DNA from: Pirellulaceae bacterium
Lineage (GTDB): Bacteria > Planctomycetota > Planctomycetia > Pirellulales > Pirellulaceae
Length of the DNA: 64,000 nt
Assembly: GCA_019636385.1 (NCBI GenBank)
Contig: JAHBXT010000003.1
Coordinates: forward strand, 248,001-312,000
Direction of reading: 5' to 3'
Shown: piece by piece, positions 7,381 to 15,896 of the stretch
How positions within the stretch are numbered: the stretch's first letter is position 1
Layout of the letters: the number at the start of each line of letters is the position of its first letter
Position numbers and translations under genes: made by a program
Notes under the pieces: model-generated
Database searches by the model: none
What the model saw: the letters and a program-made list of their open reading frames with translations, nothing else
Told to the model about the DNA's origin: nothing

Positions 7381-8421
7381 TTAGCTTGTAGCTCCAGTGA
7401 ACCAGAATCCGGTCGCTGGCGCGGTCAGCACTGCACAGACGTCATCGACAACCGATCCTAGGTGGCGACGGTGGTCGGTGTCATCCTTTGATTCAACGGT
7501 CATTTCTTCGTAGGCGAAAATCGTCAACGTCGAAAATTCTGGCCCTTCGTTTTCCGCACCCAGCTCGCCTACCTTAGACAACATGAACACGTTGCCGGTC
7601 GGCATGACCCGCGACTTGGTAGCGCTGGCCGTGCCACGACGGCTAGTGGTCATCACCGCACGTTCGATCGTGACTGGAAAGCCATACAGAGTGTCAGGCA
7701 GACCATACTTATGGAACTTGCCTTCCTTGCCGATGACTTGTGCGTACGCGTCCGGCGACCCCTTGATGTGATCGACGATTTCCTGGCTCATCGAAATAGC
7801 CTTGGCCGTCGTCGGATCCATGACAATGTGCAATTGACTTTGATTGACTGCGCCTAACGTATCTAGGTCGATCAACTCTGCAGCATGGAATAGTGACCGC
7901 TTGATGTCCTGGCGAGCCACCGTGGAGACATCCCACGGACCGGTATTGCCGGAGATTGCCGACACCGCCGAAATGTGACTGGCATCCCAGTTTCCAGTGG
8001 TTGTCAGCGTCTTGACCGCCATGCGAGTGCGACTGGTCATGGCCCGCTGAGCTGCGATGGCTCCGTGCGTACCAGTGATGTCCCAATCGGCTTGCTCGCG
8101 AGCCTTCTGGCCCAGCTTGAACGGAAAGGCGTGTCGCTGTGTCCGGAACGGCAACCAGGCGAATTGCTCGGTCCCGTCGTTGTGCTGTGGACGATCGGCA
8201 CCATCAGCCCAAACGGTCTCATCCAGTTCGCCACCAACTAGGCGACCGGCCTGCTCAACGTTGATCCGCAGGTAGTAGCCTTCGTCCTTCGAGGTCTTCT
8301 TAAGTTGAGCGTAATCCGGCAAGTCGAACTTGTTTGGATTGCGAGAGAACTCAACCTTCAGCTTGCCAGACGCGGCATAGCTACGAACATAGGTGTTTGA
8401 TCCACCGGGTAGAGCGGTCAT
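7381..8421 (-). CDS. Major capsid protein
   Basis: 346 residues, soluble, no signal. It follows the decoration protein and protease-scaffold genes and precedes the connector, which is the standard head-gene order. The region around residues 90-135 (PFRTQRHAFPFKLGQ) and the conserved-looking core (LHIVMDPTTAKAISM) fit an HK97-fold capsid subunit of the type found in phages with Mu-like head genes. Its first residues (M then TALPGGSNTY) repeat a motif present inside the upstream protease-scaffold. HK97 fold is inferred, not proven from a motif. Confidence 0.75.
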   Translation of the reverse strand: MTALPGGSNTYVRSYAASGKLKVEFSRNPNKFDLPDYAQLKKTSKDEGYYLRINVEQAGRLVGGELDETVWADGADRPQHNDGTEQFAWLPFRTQRHAFPFKLGQKAREQADWDITGTHGAIAAQRAMTSRTRMAVKTLTTTGNWDASHISAVSAISGNTGPWDVSTVARQDIKRSLFHAAELIDLDTLGAVNQSQLHIVMDPTTAKAISMSQEIVDHIKGSPDAYAQVIGKEGKFHKYGLPDTLYGFPVTIERAVMTTSRRGTASATKSRVMPTGNVFMLSKVGELGAENEGPEFSTLTIFAYEEMTVESKDDTDHRRHLGSVVDDVCAVLTAPATGFWFTGATS

Positions 8422-8546
8422 GCGTGATTCTCCAAAAATCCGCGTGCCAGCTCCGTTGTTCGGTCGCCTACACTATTGAAAGTGGTTGGGAAGTTTTCCG
8501 TGAGAAATTGTGAACGTGAATTACGACAGAACTGAAACGTCAATCG

Positions 8547-8948
8547 TCAGGGCATTACGCCGCGAACGACTGTTATCTTGACTCGCTGGCCAGCCGCCGT
8601 TGCCGACGTATGAGCCTCAGCCGAATAATGCTGGGTGGTAGCCGCCGGGATGGCGCGCCCGTCAGCATCTGGCTTCAAAAACACCGGGCCAGCCGACGCG
8701 TCGATTGCTGCGCCAGCTTCGATCTCGCAGGTATCGCCAGGACCGTACACCAGCACTTCCTGGCCAGTGCGCGCGGCAAACCGGTCGGTCATCCCTGGAA
8801 TGGGTGCGTCAACAGTGCCCTCGCCGGAAACGCCGTAGGCAACCGCGTTTGCCCCAGCCTCTGCCATCTTGTTATTGCCACTGCCGCGTACAAATCGCGA
8901 TGGACGAATATTGGCACTGGCGACAAACGTTCGTGAACTGGACTGCAT
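8547..8948 (-). CDS. Capsid decoration / head fibre protein (DUF2190-like)
   Basis: 133 residues, Ala/Gly/Thr/Val-rich and beta-structured. Segments such as VAYGVSGEGTVDAPIPG, VLVYGPGDTCEIEAGAAI and a C-terminal GQRVKITVVRGV match the pattern of DUF2190 decoration proteins that trimerise on the capsid surface. The gene lies between the protease-scaffold and the major capsid gene, the normal place for a decoration protein. Confidence 0.7.
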   Translation of the reverse strand: MQSSSRTFVASANIRPSRFVRGSGNNKMAEAGANAVAYGVSGEGTVDAPIPGMTDRFAARTGQEVLVYGPGDTCEIEAGAAIDASAGPVFLKPDADGRAIPAATTQHYSAEAHTSATAAGQRVKITVVRGVMP

Positions 8949-9030
8949 TTTTCATGCTCCCTAACTGGGGACTAACAGGTTATATCTAATGATTTGGTAA
9001 GTGGTGGCTTGGTGGTAAATTGCCAGCGAA

Positions 9031-10599
9031 CTAGGCCGCTGCAATCCCCCATTCACTAGCCAAGGCCTTGGCAACTTCGTCAAACGCGGCAACCTTGCCT
9101 TGCGACAGCAGGCTAGTGCATCGACGAACGACCTCGTCGTTGAACTCCTGGGAATACATGACTTTTTCAGCATCCTTGGTCGGTACCTGGCCATCAGGAA
9201 TCATCGTCGCCGGCGGTGAACTCTGAGCGGCATATCGCTCGATCGTGGCCAAATGGGAATTGAATTCCTCATCGGTCATCTTCGATCCAGCGGAATACAG
9301 CACTCGCTCCATTTCCTCGTCGATGTTTGCCTCAATGGCCGAGTATTTTTGAGCCAACTCCTGCAACCGATAAGCTCGCTGAGCATCAGTTCGCTCTTGC
9401 ATCAGACTGCCAACCGCAGTTCGCAATTGTGCGGTCTCAGCCAACAACTCTTCGTGAGTCTTGACCAGCTTGTCCACGAACTCGTGAGAGTATTTTTCAG
9501 TCATAACGCCTTCTTCCTCTGAAATGGAATTTTTCATAAGCGAACCCGCCAGCCCCCCAACAGCGGCCGCCGCCGGTGCGGCCAAGGCCGGTAAAGCATA
9601 CTGATCTCGAGACGCAGCCAGAGGCGTTCCTCCCGCGCCAGGTTGGCTGGGCAATTGCGGTGCTGAAGAGTGGATTGGATTTCCAACAACCCCGCCTGTG
9701 GAATTTCCAATGGACAACGAATCACTAGCACCGGCAGCCGATTGGCCTTGCGGTTGCGAGCTATCCTGACCACCTTTCATGAAGGATTCCAGAGCTGACA
9801 ATCGCGGCTCTATCACGTTGGCAATTGCACTGATGATCTGGTTCACATCTTCGGGAGAAAGCATGGTAATTTCCACTGCCTGATATTTTCTGGGTTCATC
9901 TTTGTTTGCACTTGGCAGGTATGTATTCCCACCGCCAGGGAGTGCAGTAAGAGGGGCCACCACCGAGTATCGCTCGACGATGGCTTCGTCCCCTTCCGTG
10001 GCTCCGTAGTAGGCCGGAGGAATATCTAACCTGGGTGCCTCTGCTCCTAAACATGCGATAGGGTCAAAAAAATTTCTACTCGAATCTGCAAATCGCAAAA
10101 GTTCAACGGATCTTCGCGGCTTGCTGTCGACCACTGCCTGGAATTGCGGCTTGTGGAATTCATCGCCGAAAATTCCAAATTTCTGCTCCTGATCGCCAAA
10201 CATTCCGATGCGAAACACGCCAGAATATCCAACGATCTGCGGTTCAATACCGCCTGTATGCCGATCAATCAGCGGTGGATATAAGCCCGCTTCGCGAATT
10301 CGACGATTCTGATTTTGGCAAATCGCCTTCAACTCAACCGGACCAACGGTAAACGGTCCATTGCGAGTACCAATCGTGTGCTCGGCGAAGTAGCAGACCG
10401 CCGGGACCATTCGGTACGCTGAAAATTTTTGACTGGCGGCGTACTTCTCTGGCGTTGGATGCATCATGTCCCACGCATCCCAGATTAATTGATTTCTCTG
10501 CTTGGCATCGGGAACGGCCGACAGCATTTGACTATGAGCACGAATGCAAAAGTCTTCACAACACTCACCTTGAATTGGCAGCGGTGTTTGCAACTTCAT
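9031..10599 (-). CDS. Prohead protease fused to scaffold (Mu gpI-like)
   Basis: 522 residues. The N-terminal 200 residues look like a prohead protease: candidate catalytic residues are His114 (PPLIDRHT) and Ser164 (RRSVELL), followed by the typical terminal motif AEAPRLDIP. Residues 218-227 carry TALPGGGNTY, almost the same as the start of the major capsid protein. From about residue 240 the protein becomes Gln/Ser/Gly-rich, with an Ala-rich patch and then a helical, charged C-terminal half that fits an internal scaffold. Such fusions direct capsid assembly and are later degraded. Catalytic residues are proposed from motif similarity only. Confidence 0.7.
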   Translation of the reverse strand: MKLQTPLPIQGECCEDFCIRAHSQMLSAVPDAKQRNQLIWDAWDMMHPTPEKYAASQKFSAYRMVPAVCYFAEHTIGTRNGPFTVGPVELKAICQNQNRRIREAGLYPPLIDRHTGGIEPQIVGYSGVFRIGMFGDQEQKFGIFGDEFHKPQFQAVVDSKPRRSVELLRFADSSRNFFDPIACLGAEAPRLDIPPAYYGATEGDEAIVERYSVVAPLTALPGGGNTYLPSANKDEPRKYQAVEITMLSPEDVNQIISAIANVIEPRLSALESFMKGGQDSSQPQGQSAAGASDSLSIGNSTGGVVGNPIHSSAPQLPSQPGAGGTPLAASRDQYALPALAAPAAAAVGGLAGSLMKNSISEEEGVMTEKYSHEFVDKLVKTHEELLAETAQLRTAVGSLMQERTDAQRAYRLQELAQKYSAIEANIDEEMERVLYSAGSKMTDEEFNSHLATIERYAAQSSPPATMIPDGQVPTKDAEKVMYSQEFNDEVVRRCTSLLSQGKVAAFDEVAKALASEWGIAAA

Positions 10600-10766
10600 G
10601 GCTTCATGGTCTCCGTATTGGTGGATTCCACTACGACCAGCTTGCCGCCTTGGACGACTAGCTTAACGGAAAATGCGCCATAAGCCCGATCGTTTTGCCG
10701 CAAGGCTTCAAGCACCTTGCGCTTGAAGACGCCAAGCGCTTCGTCGATTTGATTTGAGATGTCCAT
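10596..10766 (-). CDS. Small phage protein of unknown function
   Basis: 56 residues from the ATG at 10766 (MDISNQIDEALGVFKRK); a longer frame opening at 10799 adds 11 residues. It overlaps the end of the upstream 511-aa gene and its stop touches the start of the protease-scaffold gene, so it appears translationally linked to both. It has a helical first half and a beta-hairpin-like second half (FSVKLVVQGGKLVVVE). Family not recognised. Confidence 0.5.
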   Translation of the reverse strand: MDISNQIDEALGVFKRKVLEALRQNDRAYGAFSVKLVVQGGKLVVVESTNTETMKP

Positions 10767-12243
10767 GACAAGAAGATGCCCTATTTTCCAAATTCCCAAA
10801 AGGGAAATCCGGCAAATTCATCCAGCGCATCATGGCACGGATAGAAAACGGTACCGGATCATAACGATCGCTGATTACCGATTGCAGCTCACTATCTGAA
10901 CTGCTCCACAATTGGTCCAACGACTTCTTAAATTCTGGTCCTAGCATTTCAACCGCCTTATCTATCAACTCTGGCGAGTCGATTTTGTAGGTAGGCTTCA
11001 TGCCAGCTTCAATTGCCGATTTCAGTCCACTCTCCGGTCCATCAGGGCTAGCAACGATATGCGGGTAATGTCTCTCAGCAAAATCAACCAGTTGGTCGAA
11101 GTGCAAAACGCCCGCGCCATCTTCAGCTCGATGAACCTTAGCTACAAACGCACCAATTCTCTTAGCTCCCAAATGGGCCCCTAGAATCTCTCTCAACCCA
11201 GCATTCCATTCCTCAGCCTCGGCGTTGAGTGCCCGAAACGCCTGTGGAACCATATTTTCCAGGGCGGCCTGGTGTTCGTGAGAATCGGTGCCGATGTAGT
11301 CTGAAATTGCCTTTTGCATTCGTCCAAATAACTGCGGCGTCAAGTTGAACGCACGGGAAGGCTTCTTTACTACAACCTCCGCTTGGCGGTTGTCTTTGGC
11401 TGATCCTCTGGCCTGCAAATCATCGAAAACAGTCGAACCGCCGGTCTTCTGATTCAAACTAGGCTCTGCATGAAGCGAGTTCGGTACCGCAGGCAGTAGT
11501 CCCCTAGTTTTCTCAATCGCAGCCACTAATTCAGGATTTTTCAAAAGCGAATTTCTTAATCCGCGCTCAGCCTTAGAAAACTCAGACAGCAGCTTGCGCT
11601 CGCGATCGGTCACAGCAACTTTCCCGCGTTGCCGATGTTGCAATTTCCATTTCGATTCCAGTTCCTCCGAATTTAGAGGTGGATGCTCTTTCAACTTTTC
11701 CCGGATTCTCTCCGGATCAAAAAAACGACGTCCAGAATCCAATCTTACCGCCAGGGATTGAGGAATCATTTGATTGGCGTTGACGTAATCTGACAGCAAT
11801 TCTCCTGTTTCCGTTAAATGGTGGCGATCCATCTGGTTCATCTCTGCCAACAGGCTGAGGATGGAATCTTTATCGACTACCTCCCACGCTCGCTCCTCAT
11901 CTTCCGGTGATTTCGCAGCTTCGACTTGCTGCATGATGTCGTGAAGCTGCCGACTCCAGGCCATCGCCTTGGTAGCTTTGTCTGGTCGCAGCGATGAAAT
12001 GTGCAATCGATGCCCCTGCTTGATTGTGTCTGGCATAGCGGCAATTTCCCGCCGGCGCGTGCTGGCTACCAATGGCTTGCGGCCGCCAGGCACTTGTCCG
12101 CCAGGTGTGTCAGTGAATTCACCTCCCCGACTAGAGCCTGCGGGGTGGCGCGGATGCTCAGACTCCACCCATCGGTAAAGCGTGCGATAAACTGGGATCA
12201 GATCCGAAACCAGCGCTAATTGACCGCCTGGGCTTTGCATCAA
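10708..12243 (-). CDS. Large phage protein of unknown function
   Basis: 511 residues, hydrophilic, mainly helical and charged, no membrane segment. Near the N-terminus is SEHPRHPAGSSRGGEFTDTP, resembling the HPR-x-x-G-R-F-T style motif seen in C-terminal linkers of phage head-morphogenesis proteins. A similar motif (RDNLGRWAQGG) sits at the start of the upstream polyvalent protein. The location between polyvalent protein and protease suggests a capsid-associated or injected protein. It overlaps the following small gene by about 59 bases. Function unknown. Confidence 0.65.
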   Translation of the reverse strand: MMQSPGGQLALVSDLIPVYRTLYRWVESEHPRHPAGSSRGGEFTDTPGGQVPGGRKPLVASTRRREIAAMPDTIKQGHRLHISSLRPDKATKAMAWSRQLHDIMQQVEAAKSPEDEERAWEVVDKDSILSLLAEMNQMDRHHLTETGELLSDYVNANQMIPQSLAVRLDSGRRFFDPERIREKLKEHPPLNSEELESKWKLQHRQRGKVAVTDRERKLLSEFSKAERGLRNSLLKNPELVAAIEKTRGLLPAVPNSLHAEPSLNQKTGGSTVFDDLQARGSAKDNRQAEVVVKKPSRAFNLTPQLFGRMQKAISDYIGTDSHEHQAALENMVPQAFRALNAEAEEWNAGLREILGAHLGAKRIGAFVAKVHRAEDGAGVLHFDQLVDFAERHYPHIVASPDGPESGLKSAIEAGMKPTYKIDSPELIDKAVEMLGPEFKKSLDQLWSSSDSELQSVISDRYDPVPFSIRAMMRWMNLPDFPFGNLENRASSCHGHLKSNRRSAWRLQAQGA

Positions 12244-12561
12244 CTACCCCTGAACTGCTTGGTCGATCAATTCCAGCAGCTTGGCTAGCTTCTTGCGGGA
12301 TCGGTCGATGTTGATTCCGTGAATTTCGCCGCAGTCATACTTAGTAATTGTGTCGGTCAACCGATCAATCTGCTTTCTAATGCGCAGGTCCTGTTCGGCC
12401 TGTTTGAGCATAGCCGACGTTGCCCAGCGCGTGAAATTCTTACAGCCCGACGCCATGAATCCGCGCATTACCGATCGCCAGACATGATCGGGCAATCGCC
12501 CAATCTGACGGCACTTGCTCTTTCCGGTTTTGGGCCTGCCTGGCCCCCGCTGTCGCGACAT
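12244..12561 (-). CDS. Small basic protein with AT-hook-like start
   Basis: 105 residues, strongly basic. Residues 4-13 are QRGPGRPKTG, containing the G-R-P core of an AT-hook, followed by a helical DNA-binding-like body (LPDHVWRSVMRGFMASGC). A C-terminal coiled-coil-like helix (IDRSRKKLAKLLELIDQAV) may mediate dimerisation. It lies immediately downstream of the polyvalent protein with 2 bp between genes. DNA binding is inferred from composition. Family not recognised. Confidence 0.65.
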   Translation of the reverse strand: MSRQRGPGRPKTGKSKCRQIGRLPDHVWRSVMRGFMASGCKNFTRWATSAMLKQAEQDLRIRKQIDRLTDTITKYDCGEIHGINIDRSRKKLAKLLELIDQAVQG

Positions 12562-12563
12562 GA

Positions 12564-15500
12564 TTAGCCCGCCTTAAAGCTATAGCGACTCACCTGACCA
12601 CTGACCGGCTTAGATTGCGCCCCGTCTTTCAACCACGCCTTGAATTGGCCGATGGTCATCACAGTCACTGGCCCGACCTTCCAACCCTTAGTGTAAGCCT
12701 TGCGGTACTGATTGATAGCTGAAGCTTCGTTGCTGAAGCCAATCAATACTTTGTGCTCATCGAATTTTCCGGATTCGTTAACTTGGTCGACAACCACTAC
12801 CAATTCGCTCGACTTGTTAGGGCCGACAAAAACATCGACATGGTCTTTGTCATTGCCGACTGTTCCGCGAATATAGCCATAGTCGCAAGGCATTGGCGGC
12901 CATTCTGGTCTACGATGCTCGCCCTTGGCGGTCTCAATCGAGATATCTAGACCATGCAAGCGAATATGTTTTTTCTTATAATTGCCAGCTTCTAGTTGCG
13001 GTGCAGATGGCTGGTATTTCAAAATTGCAATCAACTCTTGCATCATCTCCCGCCGTGAAAACTTCACTTTGTCAGGAGAGCCGTACTTTTCTTGGCGATA
13101 GGCTTCAAAAATCGCATCGAATGCCGGTGCCATAGCTCTAGCCTCTTCAGCGTTTGGCCACAGCCGATGATCGCCGCCCAGACCCGACAGGTAGGTGTTT
13201 TGCCGCCCATCTTCTTCGAGCTTGTGTTTAACGTGACGTTCAAGCGCGCGCGCAAAGACTTCACGTCCAGAGCCCCAGTAATTTTGAGCTTTCGCGTGAC
13301 TCATGGTCCCGCTGCGAACCTCTTCCTGGAGAACTTTTCCCAGTCTTTCCCGGTATGGCTTGCAGGATTCTTTCCAGGCGTTGTAGGCTTTTCTGACGTC
13401 CGATCTTGGTTTTTCTCGAATCGAATAGCCTTCATGTGGCTTGGCGTTGTGCGGGACGTCGAAAGCTCTTCCAGTAGAATCATCAACAATTTCGTGAGTG
13501 AATTCACTATTTTCCGACATATAGCTGGGGCCTTTGGGGCCAACCTTAAAATCGGCCAGCATGTGATCGAAAGCGTGGCCCCATTCGTGCGCCAATGCCC
13601 CAACGCCGCTTGCTCTGGTCAGATTGATAACCTTGCTTCCCGGTTCGTAGTGTGCTGATGCCCAGCCTTTACCTCGAGCGCCGATCGCCAAGCCGAGTTT
13701 ACCGCCAAGGGAGAAGTCTTTGGGGTGAAGTCCAACAACGTCGGCCAGATCGGTTATGGCCTCTACGACCTTCCCTGCATGGTGTTTTCGCTCATCGTCA
13801 GTTACGGAATTTCCCCACTGAACCCCTCTGATTTGGAGTTCATCGACCATGTGCTTAACGGCTTTATTGGGGTCTGCCGTGATCTTCGACAGGTCGCGAC
13901 CGCCCTCGCGCTTAGCATAGCTGACATAAGCTTCTGACGGGTTGAATCTGCGAACAGCCTTCTTTTCATTGCCGAATGAATCATTCAGCGATGCCCCTTC
14001 GATAATGTCTTGAGCGTGCTTTGTGAGATTGGCCCAGTATGCTTTCTTGGCCTCAATGTCGCCTCGTACTGCTGCAGAAATGGATAGGCCGTACTTGCGC
14101 TCAACCTCCTTGCCGAAGATGTTGAATTTTCCCGCTACGCTCGTTTTGTTCCTGGAATGTGGATTGAGGTCGTTGTAGAGAGAAACCAAATCATTGGCCG
14201 TCTGGTTGTATCTGTCGGAAGCTGTCATTCGTGACATATAACCGGCATCTTTTTGGCCGCGAAGCTTCGACAACCTGTCTCCAACAAACTTCCGAAGCTC
14301 CTGCATCGCTTCACCCGCGTTGCGGTCATCGTACTTTTCAACAAGTTCCTCGGCCTTCGCTTTTACGTCTCGATAGGCATCAAGGAATTCTTGCCTGTTC
14401 TTCTCCGGGGTGCCGCTTCGTGTTCCAGGCTTAGTGGGGAACGCCCTCATGGCATAGTGCATTGTCAGACTCAGCAACGGCTTATCGTGAGCCTGCGACA
14501 TAAAGTTGGTCGGCTCTAGTCTCAGCAGGCTGTCGCGAGTTACAAGCTTTTCGGCGCTGCCATCCTTCTCGGCCTGCTCCAATCCTCGCCATGCGTTGAT
14601 CTTGTGCCGCGCCGACCCTTTCAAGTCTTCGCCTGCGCTGCCGACCTCCGATGATCGAGCGTAGATATAATCCTCGTCCAGCTTCTTTTGAGCTGACTCG
14701 GCCGCTTCGCGCGGAGTGCTGCCAGATGAAATTGCATCGTCAAACACAGTTGCGGCAGAATCCGGTTTCATTAGCCGATCTTCCGGCGTAACACCATCAT
14801 CAAACATCAGCATCTGATCGGGGTCGCCTTTGGTATCAAACAACGATTGCTGCTTGCCTTTCGATTCACCACCAGGAGGTAGCGCTACCTTACCTTTGGG
14901 GATGTTAGCAACATCGCCAAACAGGCCCATCTGGTCGTTGGGCTTGGCGGAATGGTTGGGGCGGGTGTCCATCGTGATGCCGGGCTTGGTATTGTCTGGC
15001 TGTTTGCGATCGGCATCGCCTTTTTTCCCGAACGCCTCGTCTAGCGTCTTGCCTGCAAATTTTCCAGTCTTCATTTCACCGTCTTTACCGATGTAGACGG
15101 GGTGACCGCCATGTCTGCCGCCATCGGCTGAATGTTCTGAACCGATGGTAATCCAGCGCCCGCCATCATGATCATCGAAGGTCATTTGGCCTGGAGAGGA
15201 AGCTACCTTTCGTCGTGCAGCGTACCGTTCAATCGCAGCCAGTCCGCCAGAAAACATCGAGTAATAATCGTTGCCACTTTTCTTGACTTTTTGCCAGGCA
15301 TCGTCGATACTTATCGCAGAGGGCGCGCCTACCGCCGAAGTGTGGCTGGTTTTCCGGACTGTCGGCCCTTGGGGTGCGCCCTCCTTTATTTCTACCGCAT
15401 GAACGCTGTATGCTCTTAGACCATGCTGCGTTATTTCTCTGACCGTTATCTTCGCAGCGTGCAATTTGTTGTGAATGGTTACCGGATGCCCAAATTGATG

Positions 15501-15896
15501 ATAGGTAACTTTCTCATCATTCAATCCGGCAACACTCCTGCGGACCTCGTGTAAACTGAGCGGCATCGCCGACTTGATTAGTTGCGGTAGAACCAATAGA
15601 GAATACGCGGACGGATTGCCTCTGCCCGCAATTTTTCCAATCGCATTGTCATCAATTTTGATCTTCCATCCGGTATCTTTGTTGACAATTTCTTGGTCTT
15701 TCATGCCAGCAGCCAGTTTTGTCAGTGTCTTCGCCAGTGTTTTTTTGTCTTCGTGTTGAAAGTCAATTCTTGGGATTCCGCCTTGTGCCCACCGCCCGAG
15801 ATTGTCACGAATTTGATTTTTCCAATGGTCGGACGAATAACACTGAACCAATACCAAGCCTCGAGCCAACTGCTGACCATCGAAAATCACCATCAC
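12564..15896 (-). CDS. Polyvalent phage protein: nuclease-like, HEWGH peptidase-like and InPase-like domains
   Basis: 1110 residues with several modules. Residues about 45-175 resemble the barnase/EndoU/colicin/RelE-like nuclease domains of phage polyvalent proteins. A disordered linker with short hydrophobic clusters (residues 235-400) follows. A helical LPD-type region leads to HEWGH (H770, E771, H774), a zincin-style HExxH motif with a possible third ligand in GREVFARALE (E879). Residues about 969-1090 are an inorganic-pyrophosphatase-like domain (GNYKKKHIRLHGLDISIE, CDYGYIRGT, DHVDVFVGP, FDEHKVLIGF). Such proteins are thought to be packaged and injected with phage DNA to disarm the host. 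It lies between portal and head genes, as is usual. Confidence 0.8.
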   Translation of the reverse strand: MMVIFDGQQLARGLVLVQCYSSDHWKNQIRDNLGRWAQGGIPRIDFQHEDKKTLAKTLTKLAAGMKDQEIVNKDTGWKIKIDDNAIGKIAGRGNPSAYSLLVLPQLIKSAMPLSLHEVRRSVAGLNDEKVTYHQFGHPVTIHNKLHAAKITVREITQHGLRAYSVHAVEIKEGAPQGPTVRKTSHTSAVGAPSAISIDDAWQKVKKSGNDYYSMFSGGLAAIERYAARRKVASSPGQMTFDDHDGGRWITIGSEHSADGGRHGGHPVYIGKDGEMKTGKFAGKTLDEAFGKKGDADRKQPDNTKPGITMDTRPNHSAKPNDQMGLFGDVANIPKGKVALPPGGESKGKQQSLFDTKGDPDQMLMFDDGVTPEDRLMKPDSAATVFDDAISSGSTPREAAESAQKKLDEDYIYARSSEVGSAGEDLKGSARHKINAWRGLEQAEKDGSAEKLVTRDSLLRLEPTNFMSQAHDKPLLSLTMHYAMRAFPTKPGTRSGTPEKNRQEFLDAYRDVKAKAEELVEKYDDRNAGEAMQELRKFVGDRLSKLRGQKDAGYMSRMTASDRYNQTANDLVSLYNDLNPHSRNKTSVAGKFNIFGKEVERKYGLSISAAVRGDIEAKKAYWANLTKHAQDIIEGASLNDSFGNEKKAVRRFNPSEAYVSYAKREGGRDLSKITADPNKAVKHMVDELQIRGVQWGNSVTDDERKHHAGKVVEAITDLADVVGLHPKDFSLGGKLGLAIGARGKGWASAHYEPGSKVINLTRASGVGALAHEWGHAFDHMLADFKVGPKGPSYMSENSEFTHEIVDDSTGRAFDVPHNAKPHEGYSIREKPRSDVRKAYNAWKESCKPYRERLGKVLQEEVRSGTMSHAKAQNYWGSGREVFARALERHVKHKLEEDGRQNTYLSGLGGDHRLWPNAEEARAMAPAFDAIFEAYRQEKYGSPDKVKFSRREMMQELIAILKYQPSAPQLEAGNYKKKHIRLHGLDISIETAKGEHRRPEWPPMPCDYGYIRGTVGNDKDHVDVFVGPNKSSELVVVVDQVNESGKFDEHKVLIGFSNEASAINQYRKAYTKGWKVGPVTVMTIGQFKAWLKDGAQSKPVSGQVSRYSFKAG

